Positions 37,439 to 47,344 of a DNA stretch of 64,000 nucleotides are shown piece after piece. Origin of the DNA: Prochlorococcus sp. AG-402-N08. GTDB lineage: Bacteria > Cyanobacteriota > Cyanobacteriia > PCC-6307 > Cyanobiaceae. Below the pieces are notes generated by a model that worked only from the letters and a program-made list of their open reading frames with translations, ran no database searches and was not told the origin of the DNA. The DNA lies in the NCBI GenBank assembly GCA_003216535.1, contig QCIS01000001.1:186001-250000 (forward strand). Reading direction: 5' to 3'. The translations under genes and the position numbers were made by a program. The first letter of the stretch is position 1, and every line of letters starts with the position of its first letter.

Positions 37439-38310
37439 TTGATAACGAATTTTTTAAATTACTCATAGAAAATACTTTTTTAAAAATAACTAGTAAAAAC
37501 AATAATCTAGTTAAAAGATTTAGATCACTTAAAAGAGGATCATCTCCCAAAGATCAAGACTTTTTTTGCATAGAAGGTACACATCTCATTGAAGAATTAC
37601 TTAAGTCTGGAAAAAATCCCTCTAAAATTTTAGTTACCGAAAAATGGCTAAGAAAGAATCAAAATTTAAGCAAAAAATTTGATCAGTCATTAATAAATAT
37701 TGTCTCAGAGGAAGTCTTGGCTTCTGCGATTTCAACAATTAATCCAGATGGGATAGCAGCTTTAGTAGAGATTTCAGCAATACCTAATTATCAATTTAAT
37801 GTAAAAGATGATTTTGTTCTTGTTCTCGACAGGATTCAAGATCCTGGGAATATAGGTAATCTTTTTAGAACTGCTTTAGCTGCTGGTGTTGATGCAATTT
37901 TTTTAGCTGGAGGTGCGCACCCATTAGGCCAAAAGGTATTAAGGGCATCCTCTGGTGCAGTTTTTCATCTTCCATTTTTAAGATTTGATGGAACTGAAGA
38001 AGAAATATTAAATTCTTTACTTAAGTCTTTGTCTGAATTATCAAATGTAGGATTTAAGATTTTTTCTACTAGTAGCCATAATAAGAGTTTAAAAAAACCT
38101 TCAAAACCTTACTGGGAAGTTGATTGGTCTAGACGTACAGCATTAATTTTGGGTAATGAAGGTCAAGGTATCCATAAAAAAATTCAAGAAGCTTTTAATG
38201 AAACAATTACAATTCCGCATAGTGAGCTTGTAGAATCATTGAATGTGGCTTGTGTTGCAGTTCCGTTATTACTAGAACGAAAAAGAGTCGCATACACCTC
38301 TAATAAATAA
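37439..38310 (+). CDS. TrmH/SpoU-family RNA 2'-O-methyltransferase with disrupted start
   Basis: A SPOUT-class methylase acting on rRNA or tRNA ribose. The knot motifs are intact: LDRIQDPGNIGNLFRTALAAG, LILGNEGQGI, and IPHSELVESLNVACVAVPLLLE. The track begins at a TTG at 37717, but the same frame upstream encodes a normal SpoU substrate-binding domain (LVKRFRSLKRGSSPKDQDFFCIEGTHLIEELL), so the gene is longer. That frame is open back to 37432 yet has no ATG, GTG or TTG. The TTG at 37439 is in another frame that meets it at TTTTTTA (37450-37456) by a -1 step. See findings. Confidence 0.8.
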
Positions 38311-38317
38311 ATAAAAA

Positions 38318-39757
38318 GTGACTGATTCAAGTTTTGATTTTGATTTAATCGTAATAGGAGCAGGATATGGAGGTTTTGATGCCGCTAAACATGCTGCTAG
38401 TAAGGGACTTAAAGTCGCAATAGTAGAATCTTCTGATATGGGAGGCACTTGTGTTAACAAGGGTTGTGTTCCATCTAAAGCTCTTTTGGCTGCAAGTGGA
38501 AAAGTTAGAGAAATAGCTGATTATGAACATTTAGCTAAATTTGGTATTCATGCTTCCCCAGTAAGGTTCGAGAGATCAAAAATTGCAGATCATGCAAATG
38601 ATTTAGTTTTAAATGTTAGAGAAAATTTAACAAAAACTCTTAAAAGGAGTGGAGTTGAAATTATTTTGGGCATTGGCAGAATTGAAGAAAATCAAAAAGT
38701 AGGTGTAAGAGATAAAAACGGAATTGATAAAATTTTCACATGTAAGAATATTGTGATAGCAACTGGTTCTTCTCCTTTTGTGCCCCGTGGAATAACTTTG
38801 GATAATAGGACTGTATTTACTAGTGATGATGCGGTTAAACTTGAGTGGCTTCCAAGATGGATAGCAATTATTGGAAGCGGATATATAGGACTAGAATTTG
38901 CTGATGTTTATACCGCGCTTGGTTGTGAAGTTACCATGATCGAGGCTTTGGAGAATATTATGCCAACATTTGATCCAGACATTACTAAAATTGCTAAGAA
39001 GAACCTTATTCAAGCAAGAGATATAGACACAAAATCAAATGTCTTTGCGACAAAAATAACACCTGGATGCCCTGTAAAAATAGAACTGACAGATGCAAAA
39101 TCTAAGGAAGTTGTAGAAACTTTAGAAGTTGACGCTGTACTAGTTGCAACTGGCAGAAGTCCTAATAGTAATAACTTAAATCTTGAGTCGGTTGGTATAG
39201 AAACAGTGAAAGGTTTCATTCCTGTAGATGATCAAATGAGAGTTAAGAATGGTGATAAAATAATTCCTAACATTTGGGCTGTGGGAGATGTAACCGGCAA
39301 GCTAATGCTTGCCCATACAGCTGCAGCGCAGGGTACTATTGCTGTTGACAATATTTGCGGTGGAAATGTCGAAATTAACTATAAAAGTATCCCTGCAGCA
39401 ACCTTTACTCACCCAGAGATAAGTTCAGTTGGTCTCTCTGAAGCTGAAGCTAAAGAGATATCTTCAGCAGAAAATTTTACTTTGGGAGTTGTCAAAAGTT
39501 TCTTTAAGGCTAATTCAAAAGCACTGGCTGAGTTAGAGAGTGATGGATTGCTAAAGTTGATTTTCAATAAAGATAATGGAAAAGTGTTAGGTGCCCATAT
39601 TTTTGGATTACATGCAGCTGATTTAATTCAAGAAATTTCGAACGCTATTTCAAGGAACCAAGATGTAATTGAATTATCTAAAGAAGTTCATACTCATCCT
39701 ACTCTAAGTGAAGTAGTTGAGGTCGCATATAAACAAGCGGCTTCTCAAATCAAATAA
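38318..39757 (+). CDS. lpdA: Dihydrolipoamide dehydrogenase LpdA (E3)
   Basis: This flavoprotein disulfide reductase reoxidises lipoamide in the pyruvate dehydrogenase complex (and glycine cleavage system). FAD-binding LIVIGAGYGGFDAAKHAA, the redox pair GGTCVNKGCVPSKAL (Cys45 and Cys50), NAD site AIIGSGYIGLEFA, IWAVGDVTG, and the C-terminal HTHPTLSEV with the catalytic His are all visible. Length 479 aa. GTG start at 38318, 7 nt after the TrmH-like gene. The E1-alpha gene pdhA is at 48288 in this window. Confidence 0.95.
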   Translation: MTDSSFDFDLIVIGAGYGGFDAAKHAASKGLKVAIVESSDMGGTCVNKGCVPSKALLAASGKVREIADYEHLAKFGIHASPVRFERSKIADHANDLVLNVRENLTKTLKRSGVEIILGIGRIEENQKVGVRDKNGIDKIFTCKNIVIATGSSPFVPRGITLDNRTVFTSDDAVKLEWLPRWIAIIGSGYIGLEFADVYTALGCEVTMIEALENIMPTFDPDITKIAKKNLIQARDIDTKSNVFATKITPGCPVKIELTDAKSKEVVETLEVDAVLVATGRSPNSNNLNLESVGIETVKGFIPVDDQMRVKNGDKIIPNIWAVGDVTGKLMLAHTAAAQGTIAVDNICGGNVEINYKSIPAATFTHPEISSVGLSEAEAKEISSAENFTLGVVKSFFKANSKALAELESDGLLKLIFNKDNGKVLGAHIFGLHAADLIQEISNAISRNQDVIELSKEVHTHPTLSEVVEVAYKQAASQIK

Positions 39758-39769
39758 TATCTAAAATTA

Positions 39770-40657
39770 ATGGAGATAAGACGCAGGCCACCAAATCCAA
39801 CAGTAAGGGTAGAAAATTTAGAATATGCTGTACCTCATAGAGAAGCACAAGCAAAAAATATTCTGGAAGAAATTGTATGGCACAAGGACATTGAAATTAA
39901 GAATTTTAAAAAAATAGTTTCTTTAGAAGATCTCATCAAAAAGATTAAAAACCTTCCTGCTCCCAAAGATTTTTATAAAAATATCTTGGAGTCAAAAATA
40001 AAACCAGGAGTAATTGCTGAAATAAAAAAAGCTAGTCCAAGTAAAGGAGTTATTAGAAAAGATTTTAACCCTGAAGAAATAGCAATTTGTTATGAAGGAT
40101 TAGGTGCATCATGTATCTCGGTACTTACCGATAAAAGGTTTTTTCAAGGTAGTTTTGAAATACTTGAAACTGTAAGGAAATCAACTAATCTTCCTCTACT
40201 CTGCAAAGATTTTATTATTTCTGCTTATCAGATTTATAAAGCAAGGGTATCTGGTGCTGATGCAATATTATTAATCGCTGCGATTTTAAGTGATAACGAT
40301 TTAATTTATCTAAAGAAAATAGCTGATAATTTAAAGATGAGTGTTCTTGTTGAAGTTCATAACGATAATGAATTAGAAAGGATTCTAAAGTTAAAATCTT
40401 TTAATTTGATTGGAATAAATAATAGGGACTTAAAGACTTTTAAAACGGATTTAAAAACATCAATAGAATTGATGCATACATATGTTGATATATTTTTAAA
40501 ACAAAATATTCTTCCCATTAGTGAATCCGGAATTAATTGTGCCGAAGATTTAGAATCGCTTAGATCTATTGGAATCAAGGGAGTATTAATTGGTGAAACT
40601 TTTATGAGAGAAAGTGATATTGAACAATCTTTCAAGAAATTATTTAACTCAATTTAA
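39770..40657 (+). CDS. trpC: Indole-3-glycerol phosphate synthase TrpC
   Basis: TrpC closes the indole ring in tryptophan synthesis. The (beta/alpha)8 barrel motifs [82 protein letters not shown] and [12 protein letters not shown] are conserved with the catalytic Lys and Glu. The N-terminal extension [23 protein letters not shown] is usual for cyanobacterial TrpC. Length 295 aa. It is 12 nt after lpdA, so likely co-transcribed. Confidence 0.95.
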   Translation: MEIRRRPPNPTVRVENLEYAVPHREAQAKNILEEIVWHKDIEIKNFKKIVSLEDLIKKIKNLPAPKDFYKNILESKIKPGVIAEIKKASPSKGVIRKDFNPEEIAICYEGLGASCISVLTDKRFFQGSFEILETVRKSTNLPLLCKDFIISAYQIYKARVSGADAILLIAAILSDNDLIYLKKIADNLKMSVLVEVHNDNELERILKLKSFNLIGINNRDLKTFKTDLKTSIELMHTYVDIFLKQNILPISESGINCAEDLESLRSIGIKGVLIGETFMRESDIEQSFKKLFNSI

Positions 40658-40712
40658 TTTTGACTTCAAATCGTGCTATAAAATTGAATAAACAGGGTTG
40701 TATTAAAAATAT

Positions 40713-41384
40713 ATGCAGGCTGTAGTTTTAACAGGTATAGTTGCAGGATTTGTGCATGTTGTTAGTGGCGCTGATCATTTAATTGCAATGGCACCAGCAG
40801 CGATTATTAATCCCAAAAAAGCTCTTAAAAATAGTTTCTCATGGGGTTTGGGACATTCTTCAGGTGTCCTCTTGTTAGCTTTCCTAGCGATTTTTATTAA
40901 GGATATTACCCCATTAAACAAATTTTCCAATATTGCCGAATTCCTAGTTGGAATTTCTCTTCTAATTGTTGGAGTATTTGCTATAAAAAATTCTTTTCAA
41001 TTAAGTATCCACTCGCATTCCCATAAGCATGAGAATGGAATTGCGCATCGTCACTTTCACTTTCATGTTAAGGAACAAAAAAATAATGTTAAGCACTCTC
41101 ATGCTTTGACAGGTTTAGGCTTGCTACACGGTATAGCTGGAGGTTCGCATTTTCTTGCAGTTATTCCTGCTTTAGCACTACCTTTAACAAGTGCTTGCTT
41201 ATATCTATTTTCATATTTGATTGGTTCACTAACAAGCATGAATCTTTTTACTTTTTTAATATCTTTTACCACCTTTAAAGCAAGTCAAAAATTTATAAAA
41301 AGATTAATAGCTGTAACAGGAGGGGTTTCCTTTTCTTTGGGATTATTTTGGATTCAAAGAAGTGCTTCTGTTTTTTTGAATTAA
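40713..41384 (+). CDS. His-rich membrane protein, probable nickel permease beside the nickel SOD genes
   Basis: A 223-aa protein with about six membrane segments. The first helix has HVVSGADHLIAMAP, an H-x5-DH motif close to that of NiCoT/UreH/HupE nickel transporters; a later LLHGIAGGSHFLAVIPALAL may be the matching half. The central loop (about residues 97-130) is very His-rich (HSHSHKH, HRHFHFH, KHSH), as in metal carriers. It points toward sodX and sodN and overlaps sodX by 42 nt at the 3' ends, which supports a role feeding nickel to the superoxide dismutase. Some annotations call such genes sodT. Transport itself is inferred. Confidence 0.75.
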   Translation: MQAVVLTGIVAGFVHVVSGADHLIAMAPAAIINPKKALKNSFSWGLGHSSGVLLLAFLAIFIKDITPLNKFSNIAEFLVGISLLIVGVFAIKNSFQLSIHSHSHKHENGIAHRHFHFHVKEQKNNVKHSHALTGLGLLHGIAGGSHFLAVIPALALPLTSACLYLFSYLIGSLTSMNLFTFLISFTTFKASQKFIKRLIAVTGGVSFSLGLFWIQRSASVFLN

Positions 41385-41699
41385 AAAATTTTTTAATTTA
41401 GGAATAATTAATTTAGAGGTGACAATCCCAATTATTTTTTCGTTATTGATTAATCCAAATTTATTGCTATCTTCGCTAAATTCAATATTGTCGCCAATAA
41501 CTTCAATATTATTTTGATTCACTGAATTTATCCTTTTAATTAGGTTTTTATGTTTAAGTGGATGGTTGAAAATAACTATTTGCCGATTTTTTAGTATTGA
41601 TACATTCTTTTTATATTTTTTAAAAAATACAATATCCCCTTCTTTTAGGTAAGGTAACATTGATTCACCACTAATAATGGCAGTTTTTCTTAAACCCAA
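41343..41699 (-). CDS. sodX: Nickel SOD maturation protease SodX (S26-like)
   Basis: A small signal-peptidase-like protease that trims the nickel superoxide dismutase precursor. The catalytic Ser lies in ISGESMLPYLKEGD near residue 12, and the Lys in KHKNLIKRINSV, as in S26 peptidases; IEVIGDNIEFSEDSNKFGLI matches the conserved GDN...S box. There is no N-terminal membrane anchor, which fits a cytosolic maturase. The start looks to be TTG at 41699. Length 118 aa. It is 44 nt downstream of sodN. Confidence 0.9.
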   Translation of the reverse strand: MGLRKTAIISGESMLPYLKEGDIVFFKKYKKNVSILKNRQIVIFNHPLKHKNLIKRINSVNQNNIEVIGDNIEFSEDSNKFGLINNEKIIGIVTSKLIIPKLKNFLIQKNRSTSLNPK

Positions 41700-41743
41700 A
41701 AAAAATAAAATAAAATCAAAAAAACTTTTGGAAATAATTCTGA

Positions 41744-42217
41744 TTAACTGGCTTTTACAAAAACGTCTGATCTTCCTTTTGAAGCCCAGAAAATATTATG
41801 AATCTTTTCTACATAACTCATGAGTTCTTCAGCTTGAGCTACATCAATATTAACTTTGCATGCACTGCATAATTTGGCCGCCTTCCAAATGGTTTCATGT
41901 AAGTCTGGATAAGTTTCTAAGTGAACTGGTTTAAAGTAATCTGTCCACAAAATTAGAATTTCTTTCTTTGTTTCTTTTGCTTGCTCTTCTTTAACTGCAA
42001 CATATCTAGAAAATGTATTACTGTATGTAGCCCACTCTGCTGAATCAGTGTTAGAAGGAGCTTCTAGTGCAATAAGTTTTTTTGTCATTGATAAAACTGC
42101 TTCAGCAGCAACTCTCGTAGATGCTGGATCATAAACACCACAAGGTCCATCACAGTGTGCATGTACTGTCATAGAGGATTTTTTTTCTAGAAAAGAATTG
42201 ATTAATTTACTTAGCAT
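41744..42217 (-). CDS. sodN: Nickel superoxide dismutase SodN
   Basis: SodN dismutates superoxide using a nickel ion held by the N-terminal hook of the mature protein. The hook HCDGPCGVYDP is at residues 21-31 here; cleavage between Ala20 and His21 of the pro-sequence MLSKLINSFLEKKSSMTVHA would expose His1, Cys2 and Cys6, the nickel ligands. The four-helix body follows (STRVAAEAVLSMTKKLIAL). Length 157 aa matches. Prochlorococcus uses NiSOD in place of an Fe enzyme. Read with sodX downstream. Confidence 0.97.
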   Translation of the reverse strand: MLSKLINSFLEKKSSMTVHAHCDGPCGVYDPASTRVAAEAVLSMTKKLIALEAPSNTDSAEWATYSNTFSRYVAVKEEQAKETKKEILILWTDYFKPVHLETYPDLHETIWKAAKLCSACKVNIDVAQAEELMSYVEKIHNIFWASKGRSDVFVKAS

Positions 42218-42295
42218 TTCAAATATTTGGAATTGTATATATATTACTTGGATATTAACTAAATTGAAAAGTCTTGGATATTTTTCTTACTTAAT

Positions 42296-42868
42296 TTAAT
42301 TGACTTTTAATAATTCAACTTCAAATATCAAAGTTGCATTCCCAGGAATCACATTTCCCGCTCCTCTTGAACCATAGCCAAGTTCTGGTGGGATTGTTAA
42401 TTTTCTTTTACCTCCAACTTTCATACCTGCAACACCTTCGTCCCAACCTTTTATTACTCTTCCAGCACCCAAGGGGAAGCTGAATGGAGCTCTACCGATG
42501 CTTGTATCAAATTGAGTACCGTCTTCTAGAGTTCCTGTGTAATTTACGGTAACTGTTTGTCCTGCACTGGCTTCATCTCCTTCCCCATTTACGATATCAG
42601 AAATAATTAGACCACTTTCTGTAGTCCTTGAATTGCTCTCTGAATTGGTTTCTTCTGTCATAGCGAAAAGTATAGGATTTGGATCAGATGGGTCTAGTTC
42701 AAATAAATTATTATTTGAGACATTTGATGATTTTGCAACAGGTGTTTTTTGAACTAACTTAGTTTCTGATTCGGCAGCATTAACAACTTGTGGTGAATTA
42801 AACTGACTGAAAAGAGTTAATGAAACACAAAAAACAAAAACCGCAAAACTAATAAAGACTTCTCTCAC
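42296..42868 (-). CDS. Exported FKBP-type peptidyl-prolyl isomerase
   Basis: A prolyl cis-trans isomerase that helps protein folding outside the cytoplasm. The N terminus ([19 protein letters not shown]) is a signal peptide or anchor, followed by a Ser/Asn-rich linker to about residue 80. The FKBP domain then shows [64 protein letters not shown] and ends in [10 protein letters not shown], so the active site is complete. Length 190 aa. It may act in the thylakoid lumen. Confidence 0.93.
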   Translation of the reverse strand: MREVFISFAVFVFCVSLTLFSQFNSPQVVNAAESETKLVQKTPVAKSSNVSNNNLFELDPSDPNPILFAMTEETNSESNSRTTESGLIISDIVNGEGDEASAGQTVTVNYTGTLEDGTQFDTSIGRAPFSFPLGAGRVIKGWDEGVAGMKVGGKRKLTIPPELGYGSRGAGNVIPGNATLIFEVELLKVN

Positions 42869-42954
42869 TTAAATTTTGAAATTTACTAATACTAAGTCTA
42901 CAGAATGAAGGTACAATAAATGGGTGATTATAAATTTAATTTCGTAATTTTAGA

Positions 42955-44442
42955 TTGTTAATCCCGAATCAAATTAAAAGTTTAAGACAATATTTTTACC
43001 CTTGTTTAGGAGGAATTCTAGGAGGAATTTCTGTTTCAACTCACTTTTGGCTGATTTTCATGCCGATTTCTTTATTTATTTTATGGAAGGGAAGTGAGAG
43101 AAAAATAGCAAATTTTTGGTGGGGTTTTTTCTTTATTTTAATAAGTCATTCATGGTTATATGATCTTCATCCATTGACATGGCTTGGTTTTTCATGGATT
43201 GCAAGTTTAATAATCACCATTTCAATATTATTATTTTGTGCTTTTTTGGGTGGGTTATTAGTTTATTTATGGGGATTATTAGTTGAAATGATTCTCTGGA
43301 AAGAGGATGTTTTTAAAATGAAAATATTACCTTTAACAGTAAAAGTATTTTTTCTATCTTTGACTTGGGGGATTGGTGAATTGATACTCTCTCAAACGCC
43401 TTTTTTTTGGATAGGTTTAGGAGAGAGTCTTGTTCCAGGTGATATTTATCTTGCGGGTTTGGCAAGATGGTTTGGTGCTAGTGGTTTATGCGTATTACAA
43501 ATATTAATTGGATTTTGGATTTTTTTTATTCACGGTAGATTGATAAGAAAACTTCACTTTAAAAAAATATTTCTTTCGGGACTTTTGGTTATTATTTTCT
43601 TACATTTATTTGGAGGTTTAATAACTCCAATTAAAAGAAATTATGAATATCCAGTAGCTATTTGGCAAACGAATATACCAACAAGAGAAAAATTAAAAAT
43701 AGATGATGAATTTATTAAAGAAAAACAATCTATTGCTCAAAAATATGCTTTATCCAACAAAGCAAAACTTCTTGTCGCTCCTGAAGGAACTTTATCTAAT
43801 AATTTTTATTTATCTAAAGGCATTAAGGTTAATACGTTGGCAGGAGGTTTCAGAAATTCGAATAATGAATTAAGAAGTTCTTTACTAGGATTTCAAATTG
43901 GAGATAAATCTTTTACCTCTTTTATAGATAAAAATAGACTTGTACCATTAGGTGAAAAAATACCTAGATTTCTAGTTGGTTTTTCAAGAGGATTATCTGC
44001 AGTAGGAGGAATTCAAGCAGGCTCTGATTCAAGATTTTTTGATCCTAAATTTACACCCCCATTAGCAGTAGCTATCTGTTACGAAATTAGTGATGGATTG
44101 AAAATAAGAAAGGCTATTAATAGCGGAGCAAAACTAATAATAACTGCAGCAAATTTAGATCCCTATCCAACTAAGCTTTATAATCAATTCCTATCTTTGG
44201 CTAGATTAAGGAGTATTGAAAATAAGAAAAATAATTTACTAGTATCTAATACCGGCCCTTCGGGTTTAATTCAAGATGATGGAAAAATAATTAAACTTCT
44301 AGATTTAAATGTGGAGCAAAATAAAATAGTGTATCCTAATTTTTCATCCAAAAAGACTTTCTATACAAAATTTGGAGATAAACCTATTTTGTTATTATTT
44401 ATATTTTTTATGGGATTAAATTTTTTTTGGAAAATTAATTAA
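42955..44442 (+). CDS. lnt: Apolipoprotein N-acyltransferase Lnt
   Basis: Lnt adds the third acyl chain to lipoproteins at the outer face of the cytoplasmic membrane. Six or so membrane helices in residues 10-225 are followed by a nitrilase-like domain: LLVAPEGTL with the catalytic Glu, a Lys region near residue 325 ([10 protein letters not shown]) and [10 protein letters not shown] with the Cys. A final helix ([18 protein letters not shown]) anchors the C terminus. Length 495 aa. TTG start at 42955. The 3' end overlaps mnmA by 8 nt. Confidence 0.92.
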   Translation: MLIPNQIKSLRQYFYPCLGGILGGISVSTHFWLIFMPISLFILWKGSERKIANFWWGFFFILISHSWLYDLHPLTWLGFSWIASLIITISILLFCAFLGGLLVYLWGLLVEMILWKEDVFKMKILPLTVKVFFLSLTWGIGELILSQTPFFWIGLGESLVPGDIYLAGLARWFGASGLCVLQILIGFWIFFIHGRLIRKLHFKKIFLSGLLVIIFLHLFGGLITPIKRNYEYPVAIWQTNIPTREKLKIDDEFIKEKQSIAQKYALSNKAKLLVAPEGTLSNNFYLSKGIKVNTLAGGFRNSNNELRSSLLGFQIGDKSFTSFIDKNRLVPLGEKIPRFLVGFSRGLSAVGGIQAGSDSRFFDPKFTPPLAVAICYEISDGLKIRKAINSGAKLIITAANLDPYPTKLYNQFLSLARLRSIENKKNNLLVSNTGPSGLIQDDGKIIKLLDLNVEQNKIVYPNFSSKKTFYTKFGDKPILLLFIFFMGLNFFWKIN

Positions 44443-45592
44443 TTAATCCGCCGCCTAATAAAATTTCTCCTTTATAAAAAACTGCAGCTTGTCCGGGCGT
44501 TACCGAACTTTGACTTTCTTCAAAAATTAATTTATATGTTTTAGTTGGATTATTTAAATTTTTCAAAGGTAATAAAGTTCCTTTTACTGGATGACTTCTA
44601 TACCTGATTTGTGCTTCTACTTCTATCTCTTGCATAGGTTCTTCGATTGAAACCCAGTTAACCTTACTAATTATTGCTTCTTTATTAAATAAATTACTTT
44701 TATCTGCTACATAAACTATGTTTTTTACCCTATCTAAACTTTTTACATATAATGGTTCAGGCCAAGCAATGCCCAAACCTTTTCTTTGACCTACCGTAAA
44801 GTGCTGAATACCATTGTGAGTGCCTAGGACTTTTCCATTTACATGCACAATTTCTCCTTCTTTGGTTTCAATATGTTTGTCGATAAATCTCTGCATTGAT
44901 CCATAATGCTCAACTAAACATAAATCTTGACTTTCTGGTTTTTGAGCAGTTCTAAGGCCTAATCTCAGGGCTTCCTTTCTTGTTTCTTCTTTTTTCATTT
45001 CGCCAAGAGGAAATTCTAATCTGCTTATTACTTCTTGTGAAAGAGAATAAAGAAAATAACTTTGGTCTTTGTTCTCGTCAGCACCTCTGAGAAGAAGGAA
45101 GTCCTTAAATACAAAGCTATTACAATCAAGTTTTGCAGCATAAGATGATTTTTTTATCCTTGCGTAATGTCCGGTCGCAATATGAGTAAAGTCTTTCTTG
45201 TTTATTGCGTAATTAAGCATCTCTTCAAACTTCACATTCTTGTTACACATCGAACATGGAAGTGGAGTGAATCCTTTCTCATAGCTTTCAGTAGTTTTTT
45301 TAATTACCTCTCTTTCGAAAATTTCTCTTGAATCTATTATTTTATGATTAATTCCCAAATCTTCACAAATTCCTGCAGCATCTACTAATCCTTCAGAACA
45401 ACAGGATCCTTTCCCTTTGATTAGCCAAAGAGTTAGTCCCTCAACATTCCAGCCTTTTTCTATAAGAAGAGCAGCTGAAAGGGAACTATCTACGCCTCCA
45501 GAAAGACCTACAATAATATTTTTCTTCTTTTTAGTTTTATTATTAGTAGAAAAATAGTTCTCTAATTTTTTATCTTTTTGTGTCTTTAACAT
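44435..45592 (-). CDS. mnmA: tRNA-uridine 2-sulfurtransferase MnmA
   Basis: MnmA thiolates U34 of tRNA-Lys, Glu and Gln. The ATP pyrophosphatase P loop [16 protein letters not shown] is near residue 29. [11 protein letters not shown] has the catalytic Cys, and the second Cys is in [23 protein letters not shown] and the C-terminal [19 protein letters not shown] barrel are also conserved. Length 385 aa. An N-terminal Lys-rich extension of about 25 residues precedes the P loop. Divergent from nnr with 46 nt between. Confidence 0.95.
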   Translation of the reverse strand: MLKTQKDKKLENYFSTNNKTKKKKNIIVGLSGGVDSSLSAALLIEKGWNVEGLTLWLIKGKGSCCSEGLVDAAGICEDLGINHKIIDSREIFEREVIKKTTESYEKGFTPLPCSMCNKNVKFEEMLNYAINKKDFTHIATGHYARIKKSSYAAKLDCNSFVFKDFLLLRGADENKDQSYFLYSLSQEVISRLEFPLGEMKKEETRKEALRLGLRTAQKPESQDLCLVEHYGSMQRFIDKHIETKEGEIVHVNGKVLGTHNGIQHFTVGQRKGLGIAWPEPLYVKSLDRVKNIVYVADKSNLFNKEAIISKVNWVSIEEPMQEIEVEAQIRYRSHPVKGTLLPLKNLNNPTKTYKLIFEESQSSVTPGQAAVFYKGEILLGGGLIN

Positions 45593-45638
45593 GGAAGTTT
45601 AAATTTTTGAACAGTACTTCAATTGCTTTGTACTTATT

Positions 45639-47204
45639 ATGAACGAAATTGTGTGGCCAACAATTGACTCTGAAAATTTAATTGTTGATTCAAAGCAAAT
45701 GTTGATATTAGAGAACGAAATGTTTTCTGATGGAATGCCACAAGAAGCCTTGATGGAAAAAGCTGGTATTCAAATTAGCAGATGGCTCTTAAAAAGGAAG
45801 CCTCTTCTCAAGCACGGAATAACTGTTTTTATAGGTCCTGGGCATAATGGTGGTGATGGTGCCGTAATAGCTAGAGAGCTTTTTTTGAAAGGGTATTTAG
45901 TCCAGGTATGGTGTCCATTCCCGATAAAAAAAACATTAACAAATAAACACCTTAATTATCTTACATCTATTGGTGTCACAAAATTAGTAGAGCCCCCTGA
46001 TGCAAATGGGAAAGAGCTTTGGATTGATGCGGTTTTTGGTAATAATCAAAAAAGAAAAGTTGATAATAAATTAATTAAACTGTTTAATCTAAAATTTCAT
46101 AACAAATATGGGAAGGTAATAAGTATTGATATTCCGACAGGATTATGTCCTGATAAAGGAGATCCTTTTTTAGATAAAGCAGTAAAGGCAGACTATACCT
46201 TGGCTATTGGTCTTCATAAGATTGGGTTGACCCAAGATTCTGCTTTACCTTTTATTGGAGAATTGCACTATATAGATGTTGGGGTGCCTATTAGTAAACT
46301 GTCCAAAGTTGATAAAAAGATTTTTAAAGTTACTTACAAAGATATAAAAAATATTGATTTACCTTCTTTACCAAAAAATTCCAACAAATATAAAAGAGGT
46401 AGAACATTACTAATAGCAGGAAGTGAAAAATATCCTGGTGCTGCATACTTAGCATTAAAAGGGGCAATATCAAGTGGAGCAGGCTTTATCTCTGCGGCCT
46501 TGCCTGGGATAGTTGCTGAATCTATTTGGCAAGTTGCCCCAGAAATAGTTTTAAAAGAGACTATGCAATCTAACCAAAATGGAAATGCATCTTTATTTAG
46601 TGCATTAAAGAATATTGATTTAAGTGCATTTGATTCATTAGCTGTTGGTCCAGGAATAGGAATTGATAATGATGATTGGCAAAAATCAGAGGACTATCTT
46701 ATGGCTTTTGGAGGTTTATTGATCTTGGATGCAGATGCACTTAATAGAATTTCGGAATCTAAGTTAGGGTCAAATTTCTTTTTAGAGAGAAAATTTAAAA
46801 CATGGATTACACCACATAGCAAAGAATTTCGAAGGTTATTCCCTCATATCAAATCTGAGACCAATGTAGGGCTAGCTCTTGAAGCAGCAAAAGAATTTAA
46901 CATTAGTATCTTATTAAAGGGAGCTAACAGCATTGTTGCTGATAATCAAAAAGTATGGCAACTTTTTGGAACCGATTCTCAGACAGCTCGAGCAGGACTA
47001 GGTGATCTTTTATCTGGATTTATAGCTGGCAGCTCTGCGATTGATTTAACCTTTTGTAAAAATATAACAACAGATTTTTTTGCTAAGTACGTACTTTTGC
47101 ATTCATTTGCTGCATCAAAGTGCATAAAAGGTTCAAATGCTTCAGCTATTGGTGACGAATTGTCAAAATTAATGAGAAATACAAAAATGAGGCAAATATC
47201 TTGA
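45639..47204 (+). CDS. nnr: Bifunctional NAD(P)HX epimerase/dehydratase Nnr (YjeF)
   Basis: This enzyme repairs hydrated NAD(P)H. The N-terminal YjeF_N epimerase half shows QEALMEKAGIQIS, FIGPGHNGGDGAVIARELF and SIDIPTGLCPDKGDP; the C-terminal dehydratase half (ribokinase-like) shows RTLLIAGSEKYPGAAYLALKGAISSGAGFI, LAVGPGIG, LLILDADALN, WITPHSKEFRRLFP and TARAGLGDLLSGFIAG. Length 521 aa is typical for the fused form. It stands between mnmA and the sigma factor. Confidence 0.94.
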   Translation: MNEIVWPTIDSENLIVDSKQMLILENEMFSDGMPQEALMEKAGIQISRWLLKRKPLLKHGITVFIGPGHNGGDGAVIARELFLKGYLVQVWCPFPIKKTLTNKHLNYLTSIGVTKLVEPPDANGKELWIDAVFGNNQKRKVDNKLIKLFNLKFHNKYGKVISIDIPTGLCPDKGDPFLDKAVKADYTLAIGLHKIGLTQDSALPFIGELHYIDVGVPISKLSKVDKKIFKVTYKDIKNIDLPSLPKNSNKYKRGRTLLIAGSEKYPGAAYLALKGAISSGAGFISAALPGIVAESIWQVAPEIVLKETMQSNQNGNASLFSALKNIDLSAFDSLAVGPGIGIDNDDWQKSEDYLMAFGGLLILDADALNRISESKLGSNFFLERKFKTWITPHSKEFRRLFPHIKSETNVGLALEAAKEFNISILLKGANSIVADNQKVWQLFGTDSQTARAGLGDLLSGFIAGSSAIDLTFCKNITTDFFAKYVLLHSFAASKCIKGSNASAIGDELSKLMRNTKMRQIS

Positions 47205-47344
47205 AAGAAACAATTTAACAGACTTATTTATGGTTTTAAACACATAACTATACAAATATTACTTGAAATCTGAAGCGCGTATTAAATATTTGGCTATTTC
47301 TTTAAAAGTGTAGGAAAGTCTTAATACCTAATTAGGTTAAAAAA

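Noticed and set aside
37717-38310. TTG at 37717 as the true start of the TrmH-like gene
   Set aside because: It would remove a conserved substrate-binding domain that is intact in the same frame upstream.
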